A DNA stretch of 64,000 nt from Mycolicibacterium sp. HK-90 (lineage in GTDB: Bacteria > Actinomycetota > Actinomycetes > Mycobacteriales > Mycobacteriaceae), in contig NZ_CP129613.1 in the NCBI RefSeq assembly GCF_030486405.1, positions 1,736,001-1,800,000 of the forward strand, read 5' to 3'. A model generated the notes under the pieces. The model searched no databases. It saw only the letters and a program-made list of their open reading frames with translations, and was not told where the DNA came from. The translations under genes and the position numbers were made by a program. Shown here piece after piece: positions 56,418 through 64,000 of this stretch. The first letter of the stretch is position 1. Every line of letters begins with the position of its first letter.

Positions 56418-57755
56418 ATGACGGCGCAACGTGATGCAACGGAACGGGCCACGGTGGTCGTGGTCGGCGCGGGCATATCCGGGCTGACCGCCGCCCGAGA
56501 ACTGCATCGCAAGGGCATCGACGTGATGGTGCTCGAGGCGGCCGACCGCCTCGGTGGGCGGACGATGAGCGAGTCCACCGCACTCGGCTCGACCGTTGAC
56601 CTCGGAGGTCAATGGATCGGCCACGATCACAACCGGCTCATGGCGCTGGCCGACGAACTCGGTCTCACCCGGTATCGGATGCATACGGTCCCGATGCAGG
56701 GACTGATCGACCGTTCGCGGCGACTGTCGCCGGTGTCGCCGGCTGTGCTCATGGCCGTATTCGCGCTGGCCGGTGTAGAGGTGTTGTCCCGCACCGGAGT
56801 TCCGAAGCGCTGGAACGACGCGACCGTCGAATCGTGCTTGCGCCGCGTGCCGGGCCGCACCACACGCCGGCTACTGGAAGTGATTGCGGCGGTGTCCTGG
56901 ACTGCCGATCTGGACCGGCATTCGGTCTCCGCGATGGCGAGGATGATTCGCCTGCAGGGCGGCGTGCGCACCATGCTGTCGACCAAGGGAGGGGCGCAGG
57001 ATTCCTTGCTCGTCGAGGGCATGAAGGGACTCGCCGACGGTTTGGCTGTCGACCTGGGGCCACGAATTCGTCTGGGGCGCAGAGTGTTGTCCATCAGTCG
57101 CGAGGAACTCGGCGTGGCCATCCAGACCACCCAGGGCGAGGTCCGAGCCGACAAGGTCATCGTCACGGTGCCGGCACCGATGGCCGGATCCATCGCCTAC
57201 GATCCACCGCTGCCGCCAGAGCGTGTTCGGATCGCCGACAACACCTATATGGGCTCGGTCTACAAAGCCATTGCGGTGTACGACCGGCCGTTCTGGAGGC
57301 AGCGACACGGCGGCGAGTTCATCGTCCTCGACGGTCCCGGTGGCGGCGTTTTCGACACCAGCCCGCCGGAGGGGCCGGGACACCTGTGCCTGCTCATCGG
57401 CGGACCCGCGGCCCGGCAACTCGACGGCCTCACTGCCGAAGAGCGGCGTAGGGCCGTGCTGGAACCGTTGACCGGCCAGATCGGGCCCGAGGTTCTCCGG
57501 CCGGTCGGCTGGCATGAAAAATCCTGGCACACAGATGAAAATGTCGGCGGAGGCTACATGGCGCTGCCGGTTGCGGGAACCATGGATGGTCTCCTGCCGC
57601 TGCCTGCGGCGCCCGTCGGCGACATCCATTGGGCGGGAACCGAAACCGCGAGCGATCACGCGGGCTACATCGAGGGCGCCATCGAATCCGGCCTGCGGGT
57701 CGCGCACGAGGTGGTCACGTCTTGCGGAGCGACGCGGGATCGAAGTCGCCGTTGA
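56418..57755 (+). CDS. Flavin monoamine oxidase-family protein (AofH-like)
   Basis: A 445-residue amine oxidase-fold flavoprotein. It has a dinucleotide loop (VVVVGAGISGLTAARELHRKG), LEAADRLGGRTMSE (the GGR motif), DLGGQWIG, and a C-terminal GDIHWAGTETASDHAGYIEGAIESG FAD-binding motif. The covalent-flavin Cys of mitochondrial MAO is not found (the corresponding region reads NVGGGYMA), so the FAD is probably noncovalent. The ATG at 56418 after GAGGG is used; one at 56406 is possible. It likely oxidises an amine. The SDR gene downstream may process the product. Confidence 0.88.
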   Translation: MTAQRDATERATVVVVGAGISGLTAARELHRKGIDVMVLEAADRLGGRTMSESTALGSTVDLGGQWIGHDHNRLMALADELGLTRYRMHTVPMQGLIDRSRRLSPVSPAVLMAVFALAGVEVLSRTGVPKRWNDATVESCLRRVPGRTTRRLLEVIAAVSWTADLDRHSVSAMARMIRLQGGVRTMLSTKGGAQDSLLVEGMKGLADGLAVDLGPRIRLGRRVLSISREELGVAIQTTQGEVRADKVIVTVPAPMAGSIAYDPPLPPERVRIADNTYMGSVYKAIAVYDRPFWRQRHGGEFIVLDGPGGGVFDTSPPEGPGHLCLLIGGPAARQLDGLTAEERRRAVLEPLTGQIGPEVLRPVGWHEKSWHTDENVGGGYMALPVAGTMDGLLPLPAAPVGDIHWAGTETASDHAGYIEGAIESGLRVAHEVVTSCGATRDRSRR

Positions 57756-57779
57756 CACGTCGTCGAGGTCGACAGGAAG

Positions 57780-57785
57780 TACTCT
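57780..57785 (+). promoter_or_regulatory. -10 hexamer for leaderless SDR gene
   Basis: TACTCT ends 6 nt before the ATG at 57792, with no Shine-Dalgarno in between. The gene may therefore be transcribed from its own leaderless promoter as well as from the amine oxidase operon. Confidence 0.4.
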
Positions 57786-57791
57786 CGCGTC

Positions 57792-58631
57792 ATGCCCTCA
57801 GTTCTTGTCACCGGAGCCTCCCGCGGAATCGGCAAGGCCATCGTCGAGCACCTGGCCGCCACTGGGTGGGACGTCGTCGCGGGGGTCAGATCGCACTCCG
57901 ACGGTGCCGCGGTGACCGATCTCAACCCACAACGCATCTCCGCGGTGATTCTCGACGTCACCAATGCGGACCATCTCGCCGCATTGCCCGCTGCGCTCCC
58001 ACAGCGACTCGACGCGGTGGTGAACAACGCGGGCATCGTCGTGGCCGGGCCGATCGAGACGCTCACCACCGAGGACTGGCGCAAACAGTTGGACGTCAAC
58101 GTGATCGGCCAGTTCGCGGTCACCCGGGCAGTCCTGCCGAAGTTGCGGGAGTCCCAGGGCCGCGCGATCTTCATCTCCAGCGTCAACGGGCAACTGTCAT
58201 CGCCGTTACTCGGGGCATACGCGGCATCCAAATTCGCCTTGGAAGCCGCTGCCGACGCGCTCAGGATGGAGGTACGGCCGTGGCGCGTGCGGGTGGCGGT
58301 GGTGGAACCGGCGCAAACCGATACCGACATGTGGCGCACCGCCGACGACATGGTGATGGAGCTGGAAACCTCGATGTCGGCAGAACATCGCGCCTTGTAC
58401 GACAAGCACATCGCCGGGATGAAGAAGTTCATCCCGATGTCGAAGAAGATGGCGGTACCGACTTCCAACGTGGTCGCGGTGGTCGAGAAGGCTCTCACCG
58501 CGCGGCGGCCTCGAGCTCGATACCTGGTCGGACTCGGAAGCCGGATTCAGACGTCGATCATCACAACCATCCCCGCAGCATTGCGCGATCGCATCATTGC
58601 GACTGTTGCCGGCGTACCGCGTAAGCCGTAG
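57792..58631 (+). CDS. SDR-family oxidoreductase (retinol-dehydrogenase-like)
   Basis: A 279-residue SDR with TGASRGIGKAIVE, VNNAGIVVAG, catalytic Ser in FISSVNG and Tyr-x3-Lys in YAASKFAL. The C-terminal extension (from ~190: DMVMELETSMSAEHRALYDKH, then RRPRARYLVGLG) is that of the 17-beta-HSD/retinol-dehydrogenase-like group, which often acts at membranes on hydrophobic alcohols. It lies 36 nt after the amine oxidase gene. Confidence 0.87.
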   Translation: MPSVLVTGASRGIGKAIVEHLAATGWDVVAGVRSHSDGAAVTDLNPQRISAVILDVTNADHLAALPAALPQRLDAVVNNAGIVVAGPIETLTTEDWRKQLDVNVIGQFAVTRAVLPKLRESQGRAIFISSVNGQLSSPLLGAYAASKFALEAAADALRMEVRPWRVRVAVVEPAQTDTDMWRTADDMVMELETSMSAEHRALYDKHIAGMKKFIPMSKKMAVPTSNVVAVVEKALTARRPRARYLVGLGSRIQTSIITTIPAALRDRIIATVAGVPRKP

Positions 58632-58712
58632 AGCGAGGCGGTTCGCCAAGCGGGGCACCGGAACACGGCGCCACCGTTGCGACTCATGCACATGTATTGC
58701 CGCACAAGAGGG

Positions 58713-59465
58713 TCAGGTCTGGCAGGCCGGACACCAGTAAGCCACCCGCTCGCCGCCGGCATCGGTCTCGATCAAGGTCCCGCAGCGGCGGCATGGTTCA
58801 CCGGCGCGGCCGTACACCCACAGCTGTCGTCCGTTCCGGGTGTCCCCGGTGCTGGTGCGGTTCCAGCGGGACCGGTTGAGCCACAGCATGTCCCGCGCTC
58901 GCTGTACGACGCGCAGCGGATCCCTCAGCGAGCTCACCGCAGATGTGGGTAGCCGGCCGAACACAAAACACAGTTCATTGCAGTACACATTGCCGACGCC
59001 GGCCATCACCCGCTGGTCGAGCAAGGCGGCCGCCAGTGGGCGGTCCGGCTCGGCGGTAAGGTTCGCCGCCGCAGTGCGTGGCTCCCAGTCCGGGCCGAGC
59101 AGGTCTGGCCCGAGGTGTGCCACCGCCGCCATGTCGGTGCCGCGATCGAGTACTTCGAGCACACCGAGATCGATCCCGGTGGCCCGGCTGTCGGCAGTCT
59201 CCAGCACGATCCGGATGCGGTGCGCCGCGCCTTTCGACCATCCGATCCGCCAACTGCCCTCCATCTTGAGATGGGAGTGAATGCTGGCCGGCCCCACCCG
59301 GATGAACAAATGCTTGCCTCGGCTGAGTACCTCGTCGACCGTATGCCCGGTCAGATCGACCGTGGCGTAACGCGGCACCCGGATGTCGCAGCGGGTCAAC
59401 ATTTTTCCCGCCAGAGCGGTGCGCAGTGCCGTGGCTGTGTGGAAGACGGTATCTCCCTCGGGCAT
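58713..59465 (-). CDS. nei2: Endonuclease VIII-like DNA glycosylase
   Basis: A 250-residue Fpg/Nei-family base-excision enzyme. The N-terminal PEGDTVFH supplies Pro2 and Glu3 for catalysis; GKHLFIRV holds the conserved Lys; the helix-two-turn-helix is around [20 protein letters not shown]; and the zinc finger is [25 protein letters not shown]. It removes oxidised pyrimidines and cuts the abasic site. The neighbour lhr, a DNA helicase, is kept at the same place in M. tuberculosis. Confidence 0.93.
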   Translation of the reverse strand: MPEGDTVFHTATALRTALAGKMLTRCDIRVPRYATVDLTGHTVDEVLSRGKHLFIRVGPASIHSHLKMEGSWRIGWSKGAAHRIRIVLETADSRATGIDLGVLEVLDRGTDMAAVAHLGPDLLGPDWEPRTAAANLTAEPDRPLAAALLDQRVMAGVGNVYCNELCFVFGRLPTSAVSSLRDPLRVVQRARDMLWLNRSRWNRTSTGDTRNGRQLWVYGRAGEPCRRCGTLIETDAGGERVAYWCPACQT

Positions 59466-59567
59466 GTTCTCATTGAACCAGTTGTCATGGAAGTCGGCGG
59501 TAGCGTGATGGCATAATCACCCGGTGATCAATTCTCGACTCCGCGGGAAGGGTGTTCCCGCCCACCC

Positions 59568-60104
59568 ATGAGCGGCACGGCGTCGCATTCGGCGCCTCGG
59601 ATTCGTACCCGTAAAGAGATCCACCGGCAGCGCCGCTCGGGCCGTCACCAGTGTTGGAACCACATCATCGTCGCGCCGCTGTGGCCCAAGCATGGAGTCA
59701 ATCTCGGAACGCTGCTCCGCACATGCGATGCCGTGGGTGCCTGTCTGGCCGTGCCCCGGTTGCCCTGGGCTTCCGAGGCTCTCCGCAAAGGAAACACGCT
59801 GCGGCACAGGTCATGCGTCCATTGGATCTACGGCGACGTCATCGGCTGGCTGGAGAGACAGCGGGAGCGCTCAACGCACATCATCGGCGTCGAACTCACC
59901 GACGAGTCGATCCGGCTGGCGGACTTGCCCGCGGTACGCACCCGCACGGTATTGGTTCTCGGCAACGAGGGCAGCGGTATCCCCTCCGACGCAATGGAAT
60001 TGCTCGATCTGGCGGTCGAGATTCCGATGGTGGGCACCGGTCACAGCCTCAACGTGGCAGTTGCAGGATCGCTCGTGCTGTACAAGGTCGCAGGCCTCCT
60101 GTGA
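59568..60104 (+). CDS. SpoU/TrmH-family RNA 2'-O-methyltransferase
   Basis: A 178-residue SPOUT methyltransferase. The three SPOUT motifs are visible: APLWPKHGVNLGTLLRTCDAVGA (motif 1), LVLGNEGSGIPSDAMELLDLAVEIPM (motif 2) and GTGHSLNVAVAGSLVLYKV (motif 3, the knot). It uses SAM to methylate ribose in tRNA or rRNA. A short basic N-terminus (TRKEIHRQRRSGRHQ) may bind RNA. It stands between nei2 and lhr, transcribed toward lhr. Confidence 0.9.
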   Translation: MSGTASHSAPRIRTRKEIHRQRRSGRHQCWNHIIVAPLWPKHGVNLGTLLRTCDAVGACLAVPRLPWASEALRKGNTLRHRSCVHWIYGDVIGWLERQRERSTHIIGVELTDESIRLADLPAVRTRTVLVLGNEGSGIPSDAMELLDLAVEIPMVGTGHSLNVAVAGSLVLYKVAGLL

Positions 60105-60110
60105 AACCGT

Positions 60111-63100
60111 CTACCTCAGTCGCAGGCCACGCGGGGTGCGGGAGAACCCGGCCCCGATCAGTGCGTCCTGCACGGTGGTTCGGACCTCGTCGACCCCGGG
60201 ATCGAGCACCGCCACGCCGTTGATCCGTTCCACCAGGAGCGACGGCACACGCCCGGTGCGCACCAGGTCCGCCAGCGCGGAGGCGGCCGCGCGTTGGGTC
60301 TCGGCGTCCGAGGTGAAGCTGAGCAGGGTCTTGCCACCGCGTTCCAGGAACCACACCAACTGTCCGTCGACCAACGCGACCAGGGCACCCGCCTTGCGGC
60401 CGGGCCGGTGCGTGGTGTCGGACTCGGCTGAGGCGGGCCAGGCCAGTGCGGCCCCGTACGGGTTGGCCGGGTCGGTCGCGGCGAGCATGACGGCGTGGTA
60501 TTCGGGGCGCTGCGGATCGACCCCGTCGAGGTAGGACCGCAACCGGTCGACAGTCGAGGCCGCCGCGAACTGGGCCCCGCCCAGTGACTCGACGAAGTAG
60601 CCGCGCTGGCAACGGCCGGCATCCTCGAAGGCGCTCAGCACCTTGTACAGCGTGGCGAACCCACCCGGCACCCCCTCGGCGGCCGCCGCGCCCTTGGTGA
60701 GCACTCCGTGTCGATTCAGCAGCAGCTCAGCCTGGAAATGGGCCCGCACCGTCGAATCCGGCTCTGCGGGCGGCAAGGCCGACCACCGGCCGGACACCAT
60801 CGGATCGGCCGCGCGAGTGTGCGGGCGTGCGACGCTGTAGCGGCTGAGCCGGGGCGGACGTTGGCGCTGCCGGTGCGCCGGCGTGCCGGTCCGCCGCGGA
60901 CCGGACAACACTGCGCGCACCGGGGCGAACGTGTCACCGGTGATCCATCCGGCCCAGATCAGTTCCCACAGTGCGGTTTTCAGCTCGGATTCCGGGGCCT
61001 GATCGGCGAGTTGGCGGAAGAAGTACGCGCCCCCGTGCCCCAGCGTCTCCATGACTGCCCGGTGGATATCGGTGAACTCGATCTCGGCCGGTGCGGGCAG
61101 CGTCAGCGGTGCGGAATCGGCCAGATGCAGCGCCACCCAGCCGTCGCTGCCACCGATCTGCCCAGCTCCCGACCACATGACCTCCCCAGACGCCAGCAGC
61201 TCGTCGAGCATGGACGGCTGATAGTCACGCACCCGCTGTCCGAGCACCAGCGACTCCAACGCGGAGGCCGGGATCAGGACCCCGGACAGCTGCTCGACCA
61301 CCGCGGCCAGTCCGTCGATGCCGGAGCTGTGCGTGGAACCGACGTGTTGCCAGGACGGCAGGAAACGACCATAGGCCGCGGTGCTGACCGGCTCAACCTG
61401 AGCGCGCAGCGCGGCCAGGGAACGACGACGCAGAATCCGCAGCACCTCGGCGTCGCACCATTCCTCGGAAGTCGCCCGACCCAATGTCGCCGCCGGGGCG
61501 GCTCCGGTGAACTCGCCTCGCACCAGCCGGCCGTCGACGGCCATGCGGCCCAGCACATCTGCGGTCACCCGCAGGCCGAGGCCGAAGCGGGTGGCGACCT
61601 CGGTGGTCGTGAACGGCCCGTGGGTGCGGGCGTACCGGCCGATCAGATCCCCGAGCGGATCATCGACGGATTCGGTGAACGCCGCGGGCACGCCCACCGG
61701 GACCGGTGCGCCCACCCCGTCGCGCAGCAAGCCGATGTCTTCCACCGCGGCCCACCACGTCTGCCCGGCATAGGTCACCGGCAGGGCACGCTTGGCGGCC
61801 TGCAAGCCGTCGAGCCAGCCTCCGATGGCGTCGGTGGTGGCGCGCGCGGCGATCTCCGCCTCGGTGAGTGGGCCGAGCATCCGGAGCAGATCGGCGACCG
61901 CCTCGGCATCGCGGGCGGCGCGCTCCTCGGTGAGGTGTTGCAACTGGGCCGACGTGGAGGCCACGACAGCCGGATCCAGCAGTTCGCGAAGCTCGACCCG
62001 GCCCAGCAGTTCGGACAGCAGCACGGTGTCGAGGGCCAGCGCCGCGGCCCGCCGCTCGGCCAGCGGGCTGTCACCCTCGTACATGAACGCGCCCACATAG
62101 CCGAACAACAGCGAGGCCGCGAACGGTGATGGCATGGCGGTTTCCACCTCGACCACCCGCAGCCGGCGTTGGGCCACCCGCCGCATCAGCTCGGTCAGGG
62201 CCGGGACGTCGTAGACGTCCTGCAGGCATTCGCGCACCGTCTCCAGAATGATCGGGAAGTCCGGGTACTTGCGGGCGATGTCGAGCAGTTGCGCGGCGCG
62301 TTGCCGTTGATGCCACAACGGGGACCGTTTGCCCGGATGCCGGCGTGGCAGCAGCAGGGCACGCGCGGCGCATTCACGGAATCGGGACGCGAACAACGCC
62401 GACCCGCCCACCTCCGCGGTCACGATCGGTTCGATCTCGTCGGCGTCGAACACGAACAGGTCTGCGCCCGGCGGGGCTTCACCACTGTCGGGCAACCGGA
62501 CGATGATGCCGTCGTCGGAGGGCGTGGGCTTCTCGTCGATGCCGTAGCGTTCCCGCAACCGGCGGCCCACGGCCAGCGCCAGTGGTCCGTGCACCCGCAG
62601 CCCGTACGGCGAGTGCAGGATCACCCGCCAGTCGCCCAGCTCGTCGCGGAAGCGCTCCACCACGAAGGTGCTGTCGCTGGGGACCACGCCGGTGGCCTCC
62701 CGCTGATCGTGCAGCAGCTGGTACAGGTTGTCGGTGGCGAATCCGGCGAAACCCATTGCCTGGCAACGCTCATCGAACTCCGCGCGACCGAGTGCGGCCA
62801 GTTCCCCGGTGAACGCCCCGACCGCCGCCCCCAACTCCGCGGGCCTGCCCACACTGTCACCACGCCAGAACGGCAGCCGGGCGGGTTGCCCCGGGGCCGG
62901 GATGACGAGCACCCGGTCGTGGGTGATCTCGGTGATCCGCCAGCTGGTGGCGCCCAGCGAGATGACATCGCCGGGACGGGATTCGTAGACCATCTCCTCG
63001 TCGAGTTCGCCTACCCGCGATGGCTTTTCGGAATCGGTGGCCAGGTAGACGGTGAACAGGCCGCGGTCCGGGATGGCCCCGCCGGAGGTGACGGCCAGGC

Positions 63101-64000
63101 GCTGGGCGCCGGGGCGCGCGGTCAGTGTTCCGTGGTCGCGGTCGTACACGAGCCGCGGCCGGAGTTCGGCGAACTCGGTGGACGGGTACTTGCCCGACAG
63201 CAGGTCCAGGGTGGCCTCGAACGCGCTGCGCGGCAGGGTGGCGAACGGGGCGCTGCGTCGCACCGCGTCGAACCAGGCGTCGGCATCGACGGGTTCGAGC
63301 GCGGCGACCGCCACGGTGTGTTGGGCCAGCACGTCGAGTGGGTTGGCCGGCACGTGCATGGTCTCGATGTCACCGGAGCGCATGCGCTGCACCGTCACCG
63401 CGCAGCCGATCAGGTCGGTCCGGTGCTTGGGGAACAGCACGCCCTGGGAGATCTCGCCGACCTGATGGCCGGCCCGCCCGATGCGCTGCAGCCCGCTGGC
63501 CACCGACGGCGGTGACTCGACCTGGATCACCAGGTCGACCGCCCCCATGTCGATGCCGAGCTCCAGGCTGGAGGTGGCGACGACGGCGCGCAACCGCCCG
63601 CTCTTGAGGTCGTCCTCGACCTGGGCGCGTTGCTCCTTGCTGACCGAACCGTGGTGGGCCCGGGCCAGCAGTGTCGGCGCGCCATTGGCCTGACCGCTGG
63701 CCATGAGTTGGGCCGGTGCACCACCCCCGACCTGCGGGTTGTGGTCGAGCGACAGCTCGATGCCGGAACGCTCGGCATGGATCTCGTTGAGCCGGGAGGT
63801 CAGCCGCTCGGCGAGCCGACGGGAATTGGCGAACACGATCGAGGACCGGTGCGCCTCGATCAGGTCGACGATGCGTTCCTCGACATCGGGCCAGATGCTG
63901 TTGTTGTCGAGGTTGGCCATGTCGGGCACCGGAACCTGGACCGACAGGTCGAAGGTCTTGGCCGCAGGCGGGGACACGATGGTGGTGGGGGCCTGCCCGG
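60111..64000 (-). CDS. lhr: Large ATP-dependent helicase Lhr, 3' part (continues past window end)
   Basis: About 1,296 residues of a larger protein; the frame is open to the window edge. Present are RecA domain 2 with IVFANSRRLAERL, VVATSSLELGIDMGAVDLVIQ (motif V) and LQRIGRAGHQVG (motif VI); a winged helix and Lhr-core beta domain; then the long Lhr-specific C-terminal domain. RecA domain 1 (Walker A and B) lies outside the window. Lhr is a 3'-5' translocase and RNA:DNA helicase in DNA repair; its C-terminal region drives oligomerisation. M. tuberculosis Lhr is ~1,513 residues, so roughly 200 are missing here. Confidence 0.94.
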   Translation of the reverse strand, partial: GQAPTTIVSPPAAKTFDLSVQVPVPDMANLDNNSIWPDVEERIVDLIEAHRSSIVFANSRRLAERLTSRLNEIHAERSGIELSLDHNPQVGGGAPAQLMASGQANGAPTLLARAHHGSVSKEQRAQVEDDLKSGRLRAVVATSSLELGIDMGAVDLVIQVESPPSVASGLQRIGRAGHQVGEISQGVLFPKHRTDLIGCAVTVQRMRSGDIETMHVPANPLDVLAQHTVAVAALEPVDADAWFDAVRRSAPFATLPRSAFEATLDLLSGKYPSTEFAELRPRLVYDRDHGTLTARPGAQRLAVTSGGAIPDRGLFTVYLATDSEKPSRVGELDEEMVYESRPGDVISLGATSWRITEITHDRVLVIPAPGQPARLPFWRGDSVGRPAELGAAVGAFTGELAALGRAEFDERCQAMGFAGFATDNLYQLLHDQREATGVVPSDSTFVVERFRDELGDWRVILHSPYGLRVHGPLALAVGRRLRERYGIDEKPTPSDDGIIVRLPDSGEAPPGADLFVFDADEIEPIVTAEVGGSALFASRFRECAARALLLPRRHPGKRSPLWHQRQRAAQLLDIARKYPDFPIILETVRECLQDVYDVPALTELMRRVAQRRLRVVEVETAMPSPFAASLLFGYVGAFMYEGDSPLAERRAAALALDTVLLSELLGRVELRELLDPAVVASTSAQLQHLTEERAARDAEAVADLLRMLGPLTEAEIAARATTDAIGGWLDGLQAAKRALPVTYAGQTWWAAVEDIGLLRDGVGAPVPVGVPAAFTESVDDPLGDLIGRYARTHGPFTTTEVATRFGLGLRVTADVLGRMAVDGRLVRGEFTGAAPAATLGRATSEEWCDAEVLRILRRRSLAALRAQVEPVSTAAYGRFLPSWQHVGSTHSSGIDGLAAVVEQLSGVLIPASALESLVLGQRVRDYQPSMLDELLASGEVMWSGAGQIGGSDGWVALHLADSAPLTLPAPAEIEFTDIHRAVMETLGHGGAYFFRQLADQAPESELKTALWELIWAGWITGDTFAPVRAVLSGPRRTGTPAHRQRQRPPRLSRYSVARPHTRAADPMVSGRWSALPPAEPDSTVRAHFQAELLLNRHGVLTKGAAAAEGVPGGFATLYKVLSAFEDAGRCQRGYFVESLGGAQFAAASTVDRLRSYLDGVDPQRPEYHAVMLAATDPANPYGAALAWPASAESDTTHRPGRKAGALVALVDGQLVWFLERGGKTLLSFTSDAETQRAAASALADLVRTGRVPSLLVERINGVAVLDPGVDEVRTTVQDALIGAGFSRTPRGLRLR

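Noticed and set aside
60708..63515. Two long + strand frames (473 and 448 residues) opposite lhr
   Set aside because: Shadow frames of the helicase gene; composition is antisense-like and no motif is present.

Overview
The window is high-GC actinobacterial DNA, and its gene content points to a mycobacterium, most likely a rapidly growing Mycolicibacterium-type species. From memory of the M. tuberculosis gene order, much of the window follows the Rv3319-Rv3296 block in inverted order: sdhB-A-D-C, cdd, deoA, add, an Rv3312c-like hydrolase, an Rv3311-like protein, upp, pmmB, deoD, amiB1, amiA1, an Rv3304-like protein, lpdA, glpD2, an Rv3300c-like pseudouridine synthase, nei2 and lhr. F420/PPOX-type enzymes, an Rv1733c-like membrane protein, EspC-like T7SS proteins and many apparently leaderless promoters fit the same group. 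Gene functions below are inferred from motifs and family resemblance; no database search was run.

Layout. 1-6.8 kb holds the end of an FAD oxidoreductase, a cupin, an ECF41 sigma factor (SigJ-like) with a PPOX reductase, a 5-alpha-reductase-fold membrane protein, a carboxymuconolactone decarboxylase-family protein, a TetR regulator, and a coupled pair of AurF-like diiron oxygenase and ferredoxin/FprB-like reductase. 6.87-7.87 kb is a DUF559 nuclease-like gene bracketed by related palindromes. 7.9-11.3 kb is the sdhCDAB operon, with an IdeR-like box upstream. 11.5-21.8 kb carries nucleoside salvage (cdd, deoA, add), interrupted by an MFS/TetR pair, an F420 enzyme, a dienelactone hydrolase and a lower-GC four-gene cassette that looks like a type VII secretion effector/immunity module. 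21.9-27.6 kb has the Rv3311-like protein, an EspC-like/NlpC-P60 pair, two SDR enzymes, an ECF sigma factor and upp.

27.6-36.6 kb has pmmB, MarR/AbrB-type membrane protein, a TetR-controlled flavin monooxygenase, purine nucleoside phosphorylase and two coupled M20 amidohydrolases. 36.6-37.7 kb is a second DUF559-type gene, inside a clear pair of about 76-bp inverted repeats. 37.7-44.4 kb has lpdA, glpD2, a pseudouridine synthase and small membrane or SDR genes. 44.4-52.0 kb is an amino-acid catabolic block: enoyl-CoA hydratase, APC permease, Glu/Leu-type dehydrogenase, fused indolepyruvate ferredoxin oxidoreductase and an Lrp regulator. 52-55.1 kb is a desaturase with its electron-transfer partner and a FabR-like repressor. 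55.1-64 kb holds GNAT, TetR, monoamine oxidase, SDR, nei2, a SpoU methyltransferase and the 3' part of lhr.

The most unusual structures are the two DUF559 genes. Each is bounded on both sides by copies of its own palindrome family, each has its stop codon inside the downstream copy, and each sits close against the 3' end of a core gene. The second most unusual is the EspC/WXG cassette, whose large protein ends in a textbook glycine zipper and is followed by an overlapping membrane-protein gene.
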